Source: a virus. Taken from it: DNA of 54,137 nt. Below, piece after piece: positions 22,610 to 31,389 of the stretch; position 1 is the stretch's first letter; every line of letters starts with the position of its first letter. Below the pieces are notes generated by a model, which did not search any database, was not told the DNA's origin, and saw only the letters and a list, made by a program, of their open reading frames with translations. Position numbers and translations under genes: made by a program. Location of the stretch: IMG/VR virus record IMGVR_UViG_3300020233_000010, positions 1 through 54,137 of that record. One strand, 5' to 3'.

Positions 22610-24435
22610 TAGTACCTCTGGATTTTGAAACAGAATCTATTGAGAAAAGACCTGAATATCCGCCGAAGCCGGTAGGTGTAGCGGTAAGGTTTGGACGCGG
22701 TGGGTATCGTTATCTTGCTTGGGGACACCCGACAGAAAACAACTGTACAAAGACCGAAGCTAATAAAGTGGTGCGGGATATTTTTAGGAACCATACTCCA
22801 TTAATGCACAATGCAGCATTTGATATAGATGTTGCTATGTCTTTCATGGGCGCAAAGTTTCCTAAGGATTTCCATGATACTTTGTTTCTTGCATACCTAC
22901 ACGATCCAAGGGATAAAAGTCTTAGTCTCAAACCGCTTGCAGAAAAGTATCTTGGTATGTCGCCAAAAGAACAGGACATGTTGAGAGAATGGATACTTGC
23001 TAATGTTCCTGAGGCGTTGCCAGAAACAAAAAAGAATCCTGCAGGAAAGTATATATGCAGAACTCCAGGAATGTTGTGCGCCAAGTATGCAAGAGGGGAT
23101 ATTATTAGAACAGAAAAACTTTTCAAACTGTTCTACCCATATATAAAAGACAATGGAATGCTTGAATCGTACGAAAGGGAAAAGCGTGTAATGCCTGTCT
23201 TCAATGATATGTCTGAAGGCGGTGTTAAGGTAGCTGTAAGAAGATTGAAAAAAGATGTTAGGAAATGGCAATCAAGAAGGGAAGGTATTGGAAAAGTAAT
23301 TCGCTCACGTTTAAAAACAAAAGACTTAGACATAAGCAGCCCGAAGCAGTTAGCAGATGCGCTTGATAGAACAGGTAAGATCATACACTGGATAAAGACT
23401 CCTAAGGGAAATAAGAGTACTAGCCGTGAGAACTTAATAACTACCTGCATAGATAAGAAGTTGGTGGAACTACTTTCTATCTACGCTGTCTATGGAACTT
23501 ACATAAGCACATTTGGATTGCCATGGATTGAAGCAGCAGAAAAGTCTAACGGATATATCCATCCTAACTTTAACCAAGTAAGATCGCCAGATGAATACGG
23601 CAGTGGAAGTAAGGGAACAAGAACAGGAAGACCGTCTAGTAACAATCCAAACTTTTTCAATGTACCAAGGAATCCAAATGATCCAAGTATTAAATGGACA
23701 ATGGAGTTGCCAAGGTTGCGGGAATATTTAATACCAGATGAAGGATGTGTTTTTCTTAACAGAGATTACAGTCAACAAGAGTTAAGAATACTAGCGCACT
23801 TTGAAGACAGTGTTTTGATGCAGGCATACTTGAAAGATCCTACTATGGATGTTCACGCTTTTATTGGGGGATTGATAACAGAGTGTACCGGCCTAGTATT
23901 CCCAAGGAAGCATATCAAGGTTCTCAACTTCGGAGTTGTCTATGGTATGGGAGTTCCAGGTTTGATGAAGAAGATAGGGTGTAGTCGTGAAGAAGCATCT
24001 TCTCTTAAGAAAGCTCATGCAAAGGCGCTGCCAGCAATAGGAGATTTGAATAAAGAAATAAAACGAATGTCAAAACGTGGAGATCCTATTGTTACGTGGG
24101 GCGGACGACAATACTACACTGAAGAGCCGAAGATTATAAATGGTCACTTAAGAAAGTTTGAATACAAACTATTAAATTATCTTATACAAGGTAGCGCGGC
24201 CGACGTAACTAAGGAAGCGATGTGCAGAGTAGCTTCTGATTTAAAATCTGATAGTCGTGTAGTGTTGCAGGTGTACGATGAATTGATGATTAATGTTCCT
24301 AAAGGTACTGAGAAAAAGAACATGAAGTTGCTACAAGAATCAATGGAGTCTGTACAGATGGATGTACCTATGTTGAGTGACGGTAAGAAATCTTCTATTA
24401 GTTGGGGCAAAGCAAAGCCATACGAGGTGAGATGA
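22606..24435 (+). CDS. Family A DNA polymerase with 3'-5' exonuclease
   Basis: 609 residues. The proofreading exonuclease (about 1-190) has Exo I LDFETE (D6, E8), Exo II HNAAFDID and a YARGD-type Exo III. The polymerase has motif A NRDYSQQELRILAH (D387), motif B RKHIKVLNFGVVYG (about 434-447) and motif C VYDEL (D556). Motif C has Tyr where bacterial Pol I and T7 have His (HDE). There is no 5'-nuclease domain. It replicates the genome and must incorporate any modified thymidine made by the 27.7-33.4 kb operon. Confidence 0.95.
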   Translation: MIVPLDFETESIEKRPEYPPKPVGVAVRFGRGGYRYLAWGHPTENNCTKTEANKVVRDIFRNHTPLMHNAAFDIDVAMSFMGAKFPKDFHDTLFLAYLHDPRDKSLSLKPLAEKYLGMSPKEQDMLREWILANVPEALPETKKNPAGKYICRTPGMLCAKYARGDIIRTEKLFKLFYPYIKDNGMLESYEREKRVMPVFNDMSEGGVKVAVRRLKKDVRKWQSRREGIGKVIRSRLKTKDLDISSPKQLADALDRTGKIIHWIKTPKGNKSTSRENLITTCIDKKLVELLSIYAVYGTYISTFGLPWIEAAEKSNGYIHPNFNQVRSPDEYGSGSKGTRTGRPSSNNPNFFNVPRNPNDPSIKWTMELPRLREYLIPDEGCVFLNRDYSQQELRILAHFEDSVLMQAYLKDPTMDVHAFIGGLITECTGLVFPRKHIKVLNFGVVYGMGVPGLMKKIGCSREEASSLKKAHAKALPAIGDLNKEIKRMSKRGDPIVTWGGRQYYTEEPKIINGHLRKFEYKLLNYLIQGSAADVTKEAMCRVASDLKSDSRVVLQVYDELMINVPKGTEKKNMKLLQESMESVQMDVPMLSDGKKSSISWGKAKPYEVR

Positions 24436-24436
24436 A

Positions 24437-24655
24437 ATGACAGATGAAATGGCAGATGAAGAAAAAATACTTTGGATGTTTGAAGAAGTGCATGGTGAGA
24501 TGACTGGAAGTTGTTATACAGAAGTTGAGTATGATGACTTCGGAAAAGCTATAGAAGTTTCTGTAATGAAAGGCGGTAATGTATGTTGGAGCGAAAGTAA
24601 AGCAGACTTAGTTTTTTCCTATTTGATAAAGATACATTTTAAAGAGGGTGCATAA
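24437..24655 (+). CDS. Small acidic hypothetical protein
   Basis: 72 residues, starting MTDEMADEEKILWMFEEVHG, one base after the polymerase stop. Strongly acidic. No family recognised. Overlaps the next start. Confidence 0.65.
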   Translation: MTDEMADEEKILWMFEEVHGEMTGSCYTEVEYDDFGKAIEVSVMKGGNVCWSESKADLVFSYLIKIHFKEGA

Positions 24656-25317
24656 TGGCTAATAAATTTTCAACATCATATTCCCGTTGGAGCGTGTTTA
24701 ATAATTGTCCTTTCCAATACGATTGTAAATTTAACAAAAAGATTCCAGAGGAGCAGAGATACTTTTCTGAGCGCGGCAATATCATCCATGCAAAAGCAGA
24801 ACACTTTGTCAAAGGTAACATAACAGGAATGCCGGATGAGCTGAGTAAATTCTCGTCTGACTTTCGTTCTTTAAGAAACTGTGGTGCAAAGACAGAAATA
24901 GATGTAGCCATAAATAAAGATTGGAATCCTTCTTTTGGCACAGACTGGGATAACGTATGGGTAAGAGCGAAAGTAGATGCGCTTGGATTCCTATCAGAAA
25001 AGGAAGCAGTGGTGGTAGATTATAAGACAGGGAAAGTATATGATAGCCATAAAGGGCAAGGAGAATTGTATGCTCCGCTGGTACTAGCGCACTATCCAAA
25101 GATAAAGATAATGCACGTTGAATTCTGGTATCTAGACAGTGGGGAATATAGTGAAGTAACTTACTTGCCGAAGAAGTTGAAAGATTTAAAGATGCAGTGG
25201 ACGGATAGATTTAAGAAGCAAGAAGCTGCTAAGAAGTTCAAAGCAACTCCAAGTACAAAAGCTTGTCAGTGGTGCAGCTTTAGAAAATCAAAAGGAGGAG
25301 TATGTAAGTATGGCTGA
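24655..25317 (+). CDS. PD-(D/E)XK nuclease, Cas4/RecB-like with probable Fe-S cluster
   Basis: 220 residues. The motif sequence is Cas4/RecB-like: an early Cys in FNNCPFQY (C18), RGNIIHAKAEHF, the Asp in VRAKVDALG, the D-x-K of VVDYKTGK, and GELYAPLV as the QxxxY-type helix. The C-terminal CQWCSFRKSKGGVCKYG gives three more cysteines, so a 4Fe-4S cluster is likely. Probable single-strand exonuclease in recombination or end processing. Confidence 0.88.
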   Translation: MANKFSTSYSRWSVFNNCPFQYDCKFNKKIPEEQRYFSERGNIIHAKAEHFVKGNITGMPDELSKFSSDFRSLRNCGAKTEIDVAINKDWNPSFGTDWDNVWVRAKVDALGFLSEKEAVVVDYKTGKVYDSHKGQGELYAPLVLAHYPKIKIMHVEFWYLDSGEYSEVTYLPKKLKDLKMQWTDRFKKQEAAKKFKATPSTKACQWCSFRKSKGGVCKYG

Positions 25318-25600
25318 CGAATTAGAATCAAGTATAGAATCAAAGTTCAAAACCTATGTAGAAAGTAGAGGAGGGGTATGTTTAAAACTAACCCCGGAAG
25401 GACAGAAAGGTTGGCCGGATAGGTTAGTGGTTTATGAAGGCGGTCACTTCTTCATAGAGTTAAAGCGTAAAGGAAAGGAGCCGAGGAAGTTGCAGTGGTA
25501 CAGAATAAATAAATTAAAGAGGATGAGACATGCCGCCTTTTGGACAGACAACATCGAAGAAGCAAAAAGAATCTACAACAGAGAAGTTGGTTCCTCATAA
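25310..25600 (+). CDS. VRR-NUC domain nuclease
   Basis: 96 residues, the whole protein being a VRR-NUC domain: GWPDRLVVYEGG with the catalytic Asp (D37), FFIELKRKGKEPRKLQ with E50 and K52, and a final DNIEEAKRIY helix. VRR-NUC enzymes are structure-specific nucleases, typically acting on branched DNA. It overlaps both neighbours and is coupled with the SNF2-type helicase. Confidence 0.92.
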   Translation: MADELESSIESKFKTYVESRGGVCLKLTPEGQKGWPDRLVVYEGGHFFIELKRKGKEPRKLQWYRINKLKRMRHAAFWTDNIEEAKRIYNREVGSS

Positions 25601-27701
25601 ATATTGGGTGAAGGCTTTAGAGTTTGTAATTAAAAGATCATCAGCAGGATTATTTCTTGCTCCAGGAAAAGGTAAGACATCAATAATTTTAACTATGCTT
25701 GAAATATTGATAGCTAAAAAGATATCAAAGAACATGTTGGTGGTGGCCAAGTCAAGAATTATTTATAACGTGTGGCCAAAAGAAATAAAGAAGTGGGGAT
25801 TTGATCTTAGTCATACTATTCTGCATGGAGTACAGAAAGATAAGAACTTTCAAAAAGATGTAGATGTGTATCTAATAAATTATGAAGGGTTGTTATGGTT
25901 AGAAAAGAAAATGAAGGGGAAGTTGAAACATAAATTTGATATCCTAGTGTTGGACGAATCAAGTAAGATAAAGAATACGAAGTCAAAGCGTTTCAAAGTT
26001 GTAAGACGTATAGCCAAGTTATTTAATAAGAGATATATACTAACCGGCTCTCCCATACCTAACGGCTTAAAGGATATCTTTGCTCAAATTTTCGTATTAG
26101 ATTTAGGGGAAGCACTTGGTAAATTCAAGACGCAATTTCTTGTCGAGTATTTCTATCCAAGCGGATTTAAAGGTCACGACTGGAAGATAATTCCTGGAGC
26201 AGATAAGCTTATATACAAAAAGTTGAAAGGGCTTATTCTACGAATAGGAAAAGAGAAAGATGAGTTGCCGCCACTACATATAGTAGATAAGATAGTGCCG
26301 TTGCCAGTAGAAGCTCAGAAAATATACGATGAATTTGAAGAAGAATTTATTGTAGAATTAAAACAAGGATTGGTAATCGCTTCTAATGCTGGCGTAAGAA
26401 CTCAGAAGTTAAGGCAGATTACAAGCGGTAGTGTGTACGGTGAAGATAAGAAAGTAATAGAAATACATAATGAAAAGATTGAAGAACTTGAAGAAATAAT
26501 AGATGAGCTGCAAGGAAATCCATGCTTAGTGGCATATGAATTTAATCACGAACTTGATAGGTTGATGAAATCATTTCCTAAAGCAAAGCATATAGGAAAA
26601 GGTGTATCGCTTAAAGAAGGAATTAAGATAGAAGATGATTGGAATGCTGGTAAGATTCCTGTACTGTTCGGACAGATAAGTGCTATAGCGCATGGATTGA
26701 ACTTGCAAGAATCAGGACACCACCTTGTTATATTCAGTATGACATGGAACCTTGAAGATTATGAACAGTTGATACAAAGATTATGGAGGCAAGGTCAGAA
26801 GAACGAAGTTACTGTTATAAGATTATTAATGGAGGATACGATAGATGAGTTGATGGTTAAAGTAATAGATAAGAAAGATGCTGTACAAAAAGATTTACTT
26901 AATGCACTAGAAGAAATATATGGAGGAGAGATGGTTGCAAAGAAAAAGGATGTCAAGATGAAAGTTAACAAAGAAGTGATGGATGCTGTTAAGGAGTTTG
27001 CTAACAAATCTAAAATATCAATGCCGATCTTTGGTAAAGATAAGTTCGCTCCACAAGCTTTTTGTCTTGGGGTATTGGCAATTCTATCAAGATCTAGCCA
27101 TTCAGGTCTGCAAGATTTAATCTATAAACTAACAGGAAAGGAGGTGCTACATATAAACGAGTTGATACCGCTATATAAAAAAGCAGAGAAGGAAGTGCTT
27201 GAAGGAATGGCGGTAGAGAAAGATGATATAGGTAATCTGCATCCATGTGATGTTGCCGGTCTAAAGAAATATTCTGGTAGCAAAAAGGATGGTAAGATTA
27301 TAGACCCGAAAGAATACATTAACCAACCGGAGTACATGAACATGAATAAGAAGACTGACAATTCAAAATCCAAAATGTCTAGTAAGAAAAAGGTAGCGCC
27401 GAAGAAGAAAGCAGTAACGAAGACAGCGACGAAGAAGAAAGCAGTAACGAAGACAGCGACGAAGAAAGAAGAAACTTCTACAGCACTGGCTTACGATGCT
27501 AAGAAGAAAGTGACAGTTGGAAGCGGTGTTCCTATTATGCCAGCAAGGAAAGCTGTTCTTGGTATGATACCTACTGGTAAGAAAGGTATCGGCTACGGCA
27601 GCCTTGTATCTAAGATGATTGAAGCAGGAACTTCTCAGAAGAGAGCGGAGAATACTATTCGCGCTATGGCTGGTAAGAAGTTCATAGTTATCGGAGGATA
27701 G
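25530..27701 (+). CDS. SNF2/SF2-type DNA helicase with lysine-rich C-terminal extension
   Basis: 723 residues. Helicase core (about 20-455): Walker A LAPGKGKTS, DILVLDESSKIKN (motif II), YILTGSPIPNG (motif III), and C-terminal GLNLQESGHHLVIFS with QLIQRLWRQGQ (motifs V-VI). GAGG before the ATG supports this start despite a 71-nt overlap with the VRR-NUC gene. Residues 468-723 are an extra region with a lysine/threonine-rich stretch containing two identical 30-nt repeats and a winged-helix-like end. An internal ATG at 26931 has GGAGGAG just upstream. Confidence 0.92.
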   Translation: MPPFGQTTSKKQKESTTEKLVPHKYWVKALEFVIKRSSAGLFLAPGKGKTSIILTMLEILIAKKISKNMLVVAKSRIIYNVWPKEIKKWGFDLSHTILHGVQKDKNFQKDVDVYLINYEGLLWLEKKMKGKLKHKFDILVLDESSKIKNTKSKRFKVVRRIAKLFNKRYILTGSPIPNGLKDIFAQIFVLDLGEALGKFKTQFLVEYFYPSGFKGHDWKIIPGADKLIYKKLKGLILRIGKEKDELPPLHIVDKIVPLPVEAQKIYDEFEEEFIVELKQGLVIASNAGVRTQKLRQITSGSVYGEDKKVIEIHNEKIEELEEIIDELQGNPCLVAYEFNHELDRLMKSFPKAKHIGKGVSLKEGIKIEDDWNAGKIPVLFGQISAIAHGLNLQESGHHLVIFSMTWNLEDYEQLIQRLWRQGQKNEVTVIRLLMEDTIDELMVKVIDKKDAVQKDLLNALEEIYGGEMVAKKKDVKMKVNKEVMDAVKEFANKSKISMPIFGKDKFAPQAFCLGVLAILSRSSHSGLQDLIYKLTGKEVLHINELIPLYKKAEKEVLEGMAVEKDDIGNLHPCDVAGLKKYSGSKKDGKIIDPKEYINQPEYMNMNKKTDNSKSKMSSKKKVAPKKKAVTKTATKKKAVTKTATKKEETSTALAYDAKKKVTVGSGVPIMPARKAVLGMIPTGKKGIGYGSLVSKMIEAGTSQKRAENTIRAMAGKKFIVIGG
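27401..27460 (+). repeat. Two exact 30-nt tandem repeats in the helicase tail
   Basis: 27401-27430 and 27431-27460 are identical and encode two copies of a ten-residue Lys/Thr/Ala unit (KKKAVTKTAT). A similar KKKSVTKKK stretch begins the ssDNA-binding-type protein at 21512. Confidence 0.95.
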
Positions 27702-27702
27702 C

Positions 27703-28599
27703 ATGATCGAAAGAAATTTAGATACGTTTCTGTACTGGATAAAGGAACGGCATTCTATATTTCTTAAGAAGGAATCAGGTAGGGTTGCGCCATGGACGGC
27801 CGACCCGATCCTTCAGGAATATAAGTTTACCAATCCATTCAGACAAAACGACAGGGTTACAAGGGAGCTTGCCAGTAGACTGACAGGATATGTTCATGAA
27901 GATGCTATCTTTAATGCAATAATAATATTCAGAATGTTCAATCTTGACTCTACTTATGGGAAGCTGTACGCCAGCAATCTTACAAATAAATGGAGTACTG
28001 CAAAAGCAAAGAAGATATTGCATAAAAGAAAAGAACAGGGTCATAAAGTTTTTACTGGAGCATACATAATAACGAACAGTGGAAGTACTAGATCAAAGAT
28101 AGATTTAGTATGTGAAGCTGTAGGCAGTATTCTGAAAGATACAGATTCTATTGTAAAAGACATTAAAGAATCTAACTCTCTTGAATATGCGTGTTCTGTA
28201 TTGGAAAGGTATCTTATGGTTGGTAAGTTTATATCTTACGAATTAGTCACTGACCTACGACATACTCATATCCTTCACAACGCCAAAGATATTTATACAT
28301 GGGCTAATCCTGGACCTGGATGTAAGCGCGGAATCCATCGTATTCTATTTGACACAGTGCGTGGCGACTTGCCGAGAGGACTGGTATTGAATAATGTTAA
28401 GGTGTGTGTTGACTACCAAGAAGAAATGAAAAAGCTGCTTAAGATAGTGCAAAAGAAATTAGGAAAGCTTAAGAACTTTCAGAAGACTGTATTTGAAATG
28501 CGTGACATAGAGCATAGCTTATGCGAATTTGATAAGTACATGCGTGTTAAGAATGGTGAAGGCAGACCACGAAGTAAATACCCAGGAGGTAAGAGATGA
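27703..28599 (+). CDS. 5-hmdU DNA kinase helical-domain / thymine pyrophosphorylase-type protein
   Basis: 298 residues. The pattern is that of the helical (glycosylase-related) family linked to thymine hypermodification: FLYWIKERHSIFLKK, APWTADPILQEYKFTNPFRQ, NDRVTREL, FNAIIIFRMFN, FTGAYIITNSG, FISYELVTDLRHTHIL and TWANPGPGCKRGIHRI. Family members are annotated as 5-hmdU DNA kinase (helical domain) or alpha-glutamyl/putrescinyl thymine pyrophosphorylases, and I cannot tell which activity applies. They act on hydroxymethyluracil already in DNA. First gene of the coupled modification operon, next to the helicase. Confidence 0.85.
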   Translation: MIERNLDTFLYWIKERHSIFLKKESGRVAPWTADPILQEYKFTNPFRQNDRVTRELASRLTGYVHEDAIFNAIIIFRMFNLDSTYGKLYASNLTNKWSTAKAKKILHKRKEQGHKVFTGAYIITNSGSTRSKIDLVCEAVGSILKDTDSIVKDIKESNSLEYACSVLERYLMVGKFISYELVTDLRHTHILHNAKDIYTWANPGPGCKRGIHRILFDTVRGDLPRGLVLNNVKVCVDYQEEMKKLLKIVQKKLGKLKNFQKTVFEMRDIEHSLCEFDKYMRVKNGEGRPRSKYPGGKR

Positions 28600-29723
28600 A
28601 GATACTGATATGTCTTCCAGCTATACAAGATTACGGTGGTATTATAAATCATGCTGAACATCTTATTCATGGACTTAACTATATAGGGCATGATGTAGAT
28701 TTTGTAAAGATAGAAAATAAAGAAAAGATTACCAAGTCTTCAGTCTCAAGACCTCTATTCCATAATACTTTTTCTGGAATACCTCTTGATCAAAAAGTTG
28801 GATGGGCATTTCCACCAGAGAACAGAGTGCCGATTAGATCTGTAAATTGGAAGTCGTACACTTCTAAATATGATCTAGTTATTTGGGAGTTTCCAGCGCC
28901 ATCAAAAGGGTATGAAGATGTTATGGAGAAGATGTATAATATAAAAACTCCGCAGATAATGTTCGTACACGATGGCAACATGGAAAGGATGTACCCACGT
29001 ATAGCAAAGTTCAAAGATAAGTTTGAGTTCTTTGCTTGCGTTCATCCTTGCGCTCTTGGCAATGCAGAAGCTATGAGTATAGAAAATAGAAGACTGATAG
29101 TAAATCCCCAAGCTTTAGGAAGGCGTATGGTTAACTATACAGTGTACAGAAAAAGAGGAAGAACTGTATGCTCGTTTCAAACCTTTAAAGGTTGGAAGAG
29201 AGTAGATGAGTTTATCCGCGCTATACCAATGTTAAGTGCGAAGCATGTTACGGTAGGAGGAGGAGGAATAGAATATCATTACATGACCAGTAAGAACAAG
29301 CGCAAAGAAAAGTACGGTCGTATATGGGAACACGCCTGTTCAGCAGGAATGAAATACATTGGCTATGTTTCTGAGAGTGAAAGAGATGATGTATTAAAAT
29401 CTTCAAGACTACTTATTGACGCTTCTTGGTCTAAAAGATATTCTCAATATGGAAGTCATTTCAATCGTGTAATGGTTGATGCGATAATAAAAGGGTGCAT
29501 ACCTGTTCTACGAGATTTAGCTATGGTTGACAACGGAATATTCAAACCAGAAATAAACTACATTGAAATACCTTACGACTGCTCTACTGAAGAGTTCGCA
29601 GGTATAGTTGACAAAGCTCTTAGTATGAATTTTATTATGTGCAGAGACATGATAAAGTGGTCACAGAAAATAATTAAGAAAAAGTTTGATAGTAGAGTAG
29701 TAGCAAAAAGATTACTGGCATAG
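28596..29723 (+). CDS. GT-B glycosyltransferase (GT4-like)
   Basis: 375 residues. The N-terminal Rossmann domain has LPAIQDYGGIINHAEHLIHG followed by GHDVDFV, a GT4-type opening. The C-terminal domain has the FQTFKGWKRVDEFIRAIPML strand-helix and GYVSESERDDVLKSSRLLID followed by the donor-site-like SHFNRVMVDAIIKGCIPVL. It probably transfers a sugar from an NDP-sugar. Within this operon the acceptor could be a hydroxymethylated base in DNA, but a surface or virion target cannot be excluded. It overlaps its upstream neighbour by ATGA. Confidence 0.85.
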   Translation: MKILICLPAIQDYGGIINHAEHLIHGLNYIGHDVDFVKIENKEKITKSSVSRPLFHNTFSGIPLDQKVGWAFPPENRVPIRSVNWKSYTSKYDLVIWEFPAPSKGYEDVMEKMYNIKTPQIMFVHDGNMERMYPRIAKFKDKFEFFACVHPCALGNAEAMSIENRRLIVNPQALGRRMVNYTVYRKRGRTVCSFQTFKGWKRVDEFIRAIPMLSAKHVTVGGGGIEYHYMTSKNKRKEKYGRIWEHACSAGMKYIGYVSESERDDVLKSSRLLIDASWSKRYSQYGSHFNRVMVDAIIKGCIPVLRDLAMVDNGIFKPEINYIEIPYDCSTEEFAGIVDKALSMNFIMCRDMIKWSQKIIKKKFDSRVVAKRLLA

Positions 29724-29732
29724 GAGAATTGT

Positions 29733-30440
29733 ATGAGTCGCAAGATAGTAGTTTTTCCGAACAGAGAAAAAGGATACAGAGGAACAGCACGAAGATGGGG
29801 GGTGCGTGAAAGAGTTAGAAAAGAGATACGTCTTGTCCTTATCAATGGTACTGGAAGTAGTGGTACGAAATACATCAGTAAAGTTTTTCAAGCTATAGGT
29901 ATGGATATGCCGCACGAAAGAACAGGTGCAGACGGATCTGTTACGCACTACTTCCATACAGACCACGAATGGTATCCTATGTTTCCGTGGTATGAAGGAT
30001 GCGCTCATGTAGGAGAAAGAAGATCTGACTATATATTTGAAAATGAATTCCTTGCAGTAAGACATCCTTTGAAAGTTATAGCAAGTATGACGTCTTCATT
30101 TGATAGGATGGATTTTGAATTCTTAGAAGAGACAGGCGTTATAGAGTACGGTATAGAACCTAAGATACTAAGAGCTATGAATGCGTATTACTATGCTAAT
30201 GCTAAGATGGAGAAATCCTCTTCGTTCATATTTCAGTTGGAGACTATGGAGAAGTCGTGGTCTAAGATATGTAAGAAGTTAGGAATAGGTAAAGTTGACT
30301 TTCCTATTGTAAAGGTGCAGAATAGAAATACTGGATACAGAGCGCCCAAGGAAATACAGTGGGAAGACATTGAAAAGGTAGATTCAGATCTTACACTTAA
30401 GATAAAGAAAATGGCAAGGAGATATAAATATGAGGTATGA
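29733..30440 (+). CDS. Sulfotransferase-like P-loop protein
   Basis: 235 residues. After a basic leader the strand-loop-helix LVLINGTGSSGTKYISKVFQ (about 34-53) is a PAPS-sulfotransferase-type P-loop. The second signature is FLAVRHPLKVIASMTSSF near residue 110, matching the 3'-phosphate-binding R...S motif. An FQLETMEKSWSKICKKLGI helix closes the fold, as in sulfotransferases. It could alternatively be a divergent kinase. It lies in the hypermodification operon and overlaps the radical SAM gene. Confidence 0.75.
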   Translation: MSRKIVVFPNREKGYRGTARRWGVRERVRKEIRLVLINGTGSSGTKYISKVFQAIGMDMPHERTGADGSVTHYFHTDHEWYPMFPWYEGCAHVGERRSDYIFENEFLAVRHPLKVIASMTSSFDRMDFEFLEETGVIEYGIEPKILRAMNAYYYANAKMEKSSSFIFQLETMEKSWSKICKKLGIGKVDFPIVKVQNRNTGYRAPKEIQWEDIEKVDSDLTLKIKKMARRYKYEV

Positions 30441-31389
30441 ACAGGAACCGCCTTTTTGTATACAGATGGAGATGACCGAAGGATGCAATCTCTATTGCGA
30501 TTTCTGTGGGCTACAGGGTATAAGAACCAAGAAAGAAAAGAACCTGAAGTTCTTAACTGTAAATCTTGCTGAAAAAATATCGTTGCAGATATCAAAGGCA
30601 GGATGGAATTCTAGAGTAGAATTTGCTATGCACGGAGAGCCTACTATGAATCCTAATGCAGCAGAAATAATAGAAGTGTTCAGAAAGAACATTCCTAAAG
30701 TTCATTTGATGATTACAAGTAACGGAGGAGGGTTGATAAAAGATTCTTACAATGCTATAGAAAAGCTATTTGATGCAGGACTTAATGTATTGGCTCTAGA
30801 CAGTTACGAGTATGTGAACATAGTACCCAAGATTTTAGGTAAGATAGAAAAAGAATGTGCATCATTTGAAACTCATTTCTATCCTGAAGAAAAGAACATA
30901 AGCCCTCATAACAGATATCCATTATCTGCAAGAAAATTAATAGTAGTTAAAGATATTTCTGTGGCTGATAAGGGGAATCATTCTAAACTGAATAATCATT
31001 GCGGAGCAGCAGCGCCGTTAGATTTCAGCGCATCTAATAAGAAGTGCGCCAAACCTTTTAGAGAAATAAGTGTACGATGGAATGGAGCTATATCTATATG
31101 CTGTAATGATTGGCGCGGCGAGTATAAGTGCGGCAACGTTTCAAAAGAGTCTATAGAAAAAATATGGAACGGAAAAGCTTTTTCTATAGCTAGGAAATTT
31201 CTATACAATGGTATGCGTGATTTTAGTCCTTGCCATGGATGTGATGCGACAAGTTATAGAATAGGATTGCTACCAGATAAGAAAGGAAAGTTTGATTTAC
31301 GAAAACCATCTTCTAAAGATAAGAAAGATGTGAAGGAGTTTACAAACGGTAGAGCATTTACTATTAAAGTAAAAAGGGAGTGGGAATAA
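30430..31389 (+). CDS. Radical SAM protein with SPASM-like C-terminal cysteines
   Basis: 319 residues. The radical SAM motif CNLYCDFC (C19, C23, C26) is followed by HGEPTMNP (the GE motif) and LMITSNGGG. The C-terminal region has cysteines at CAKPF, ICCNDW, KCGNVS and CHGC, with the typical GAISICCNDWRGEYKCGNV layout of a SPASM auxiliary-cluster domain. Radical SAM enzymes occur in known phage thymine-hypermodification clusters, but a SPASM-type member normally acts on peptides or larger substrates. Substrate unknown. Confidence 0.88.
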   Translation: MRYEQEPPFCIQMEMTEGCNLYCDFCGLQGIRTKKEKNLKFLTVNLAEKISLQISKAGWNSRVEFAMHGEPTMNPNAAEIIEVFRKNIPKVHLMITSNGGGLIKDSYNAIEKLFDAGLNVLALDSYEYVNIVPKILGKIEKECASFETHFYPEEKNISPHNRYPLSARKLIVVKDISVADKGNHSKLNNHCGAAAPLDFSASNKKCAKPFREISVRWNGAISICCNDWRGEYKCGNVSKESIEKIWNGKAFSIARKFLYNGMRDFSPCHGCDATSYRIGLLPDKKGKFDLRKPSSKDKKDVKEFTNGRAFTIKVKREWE

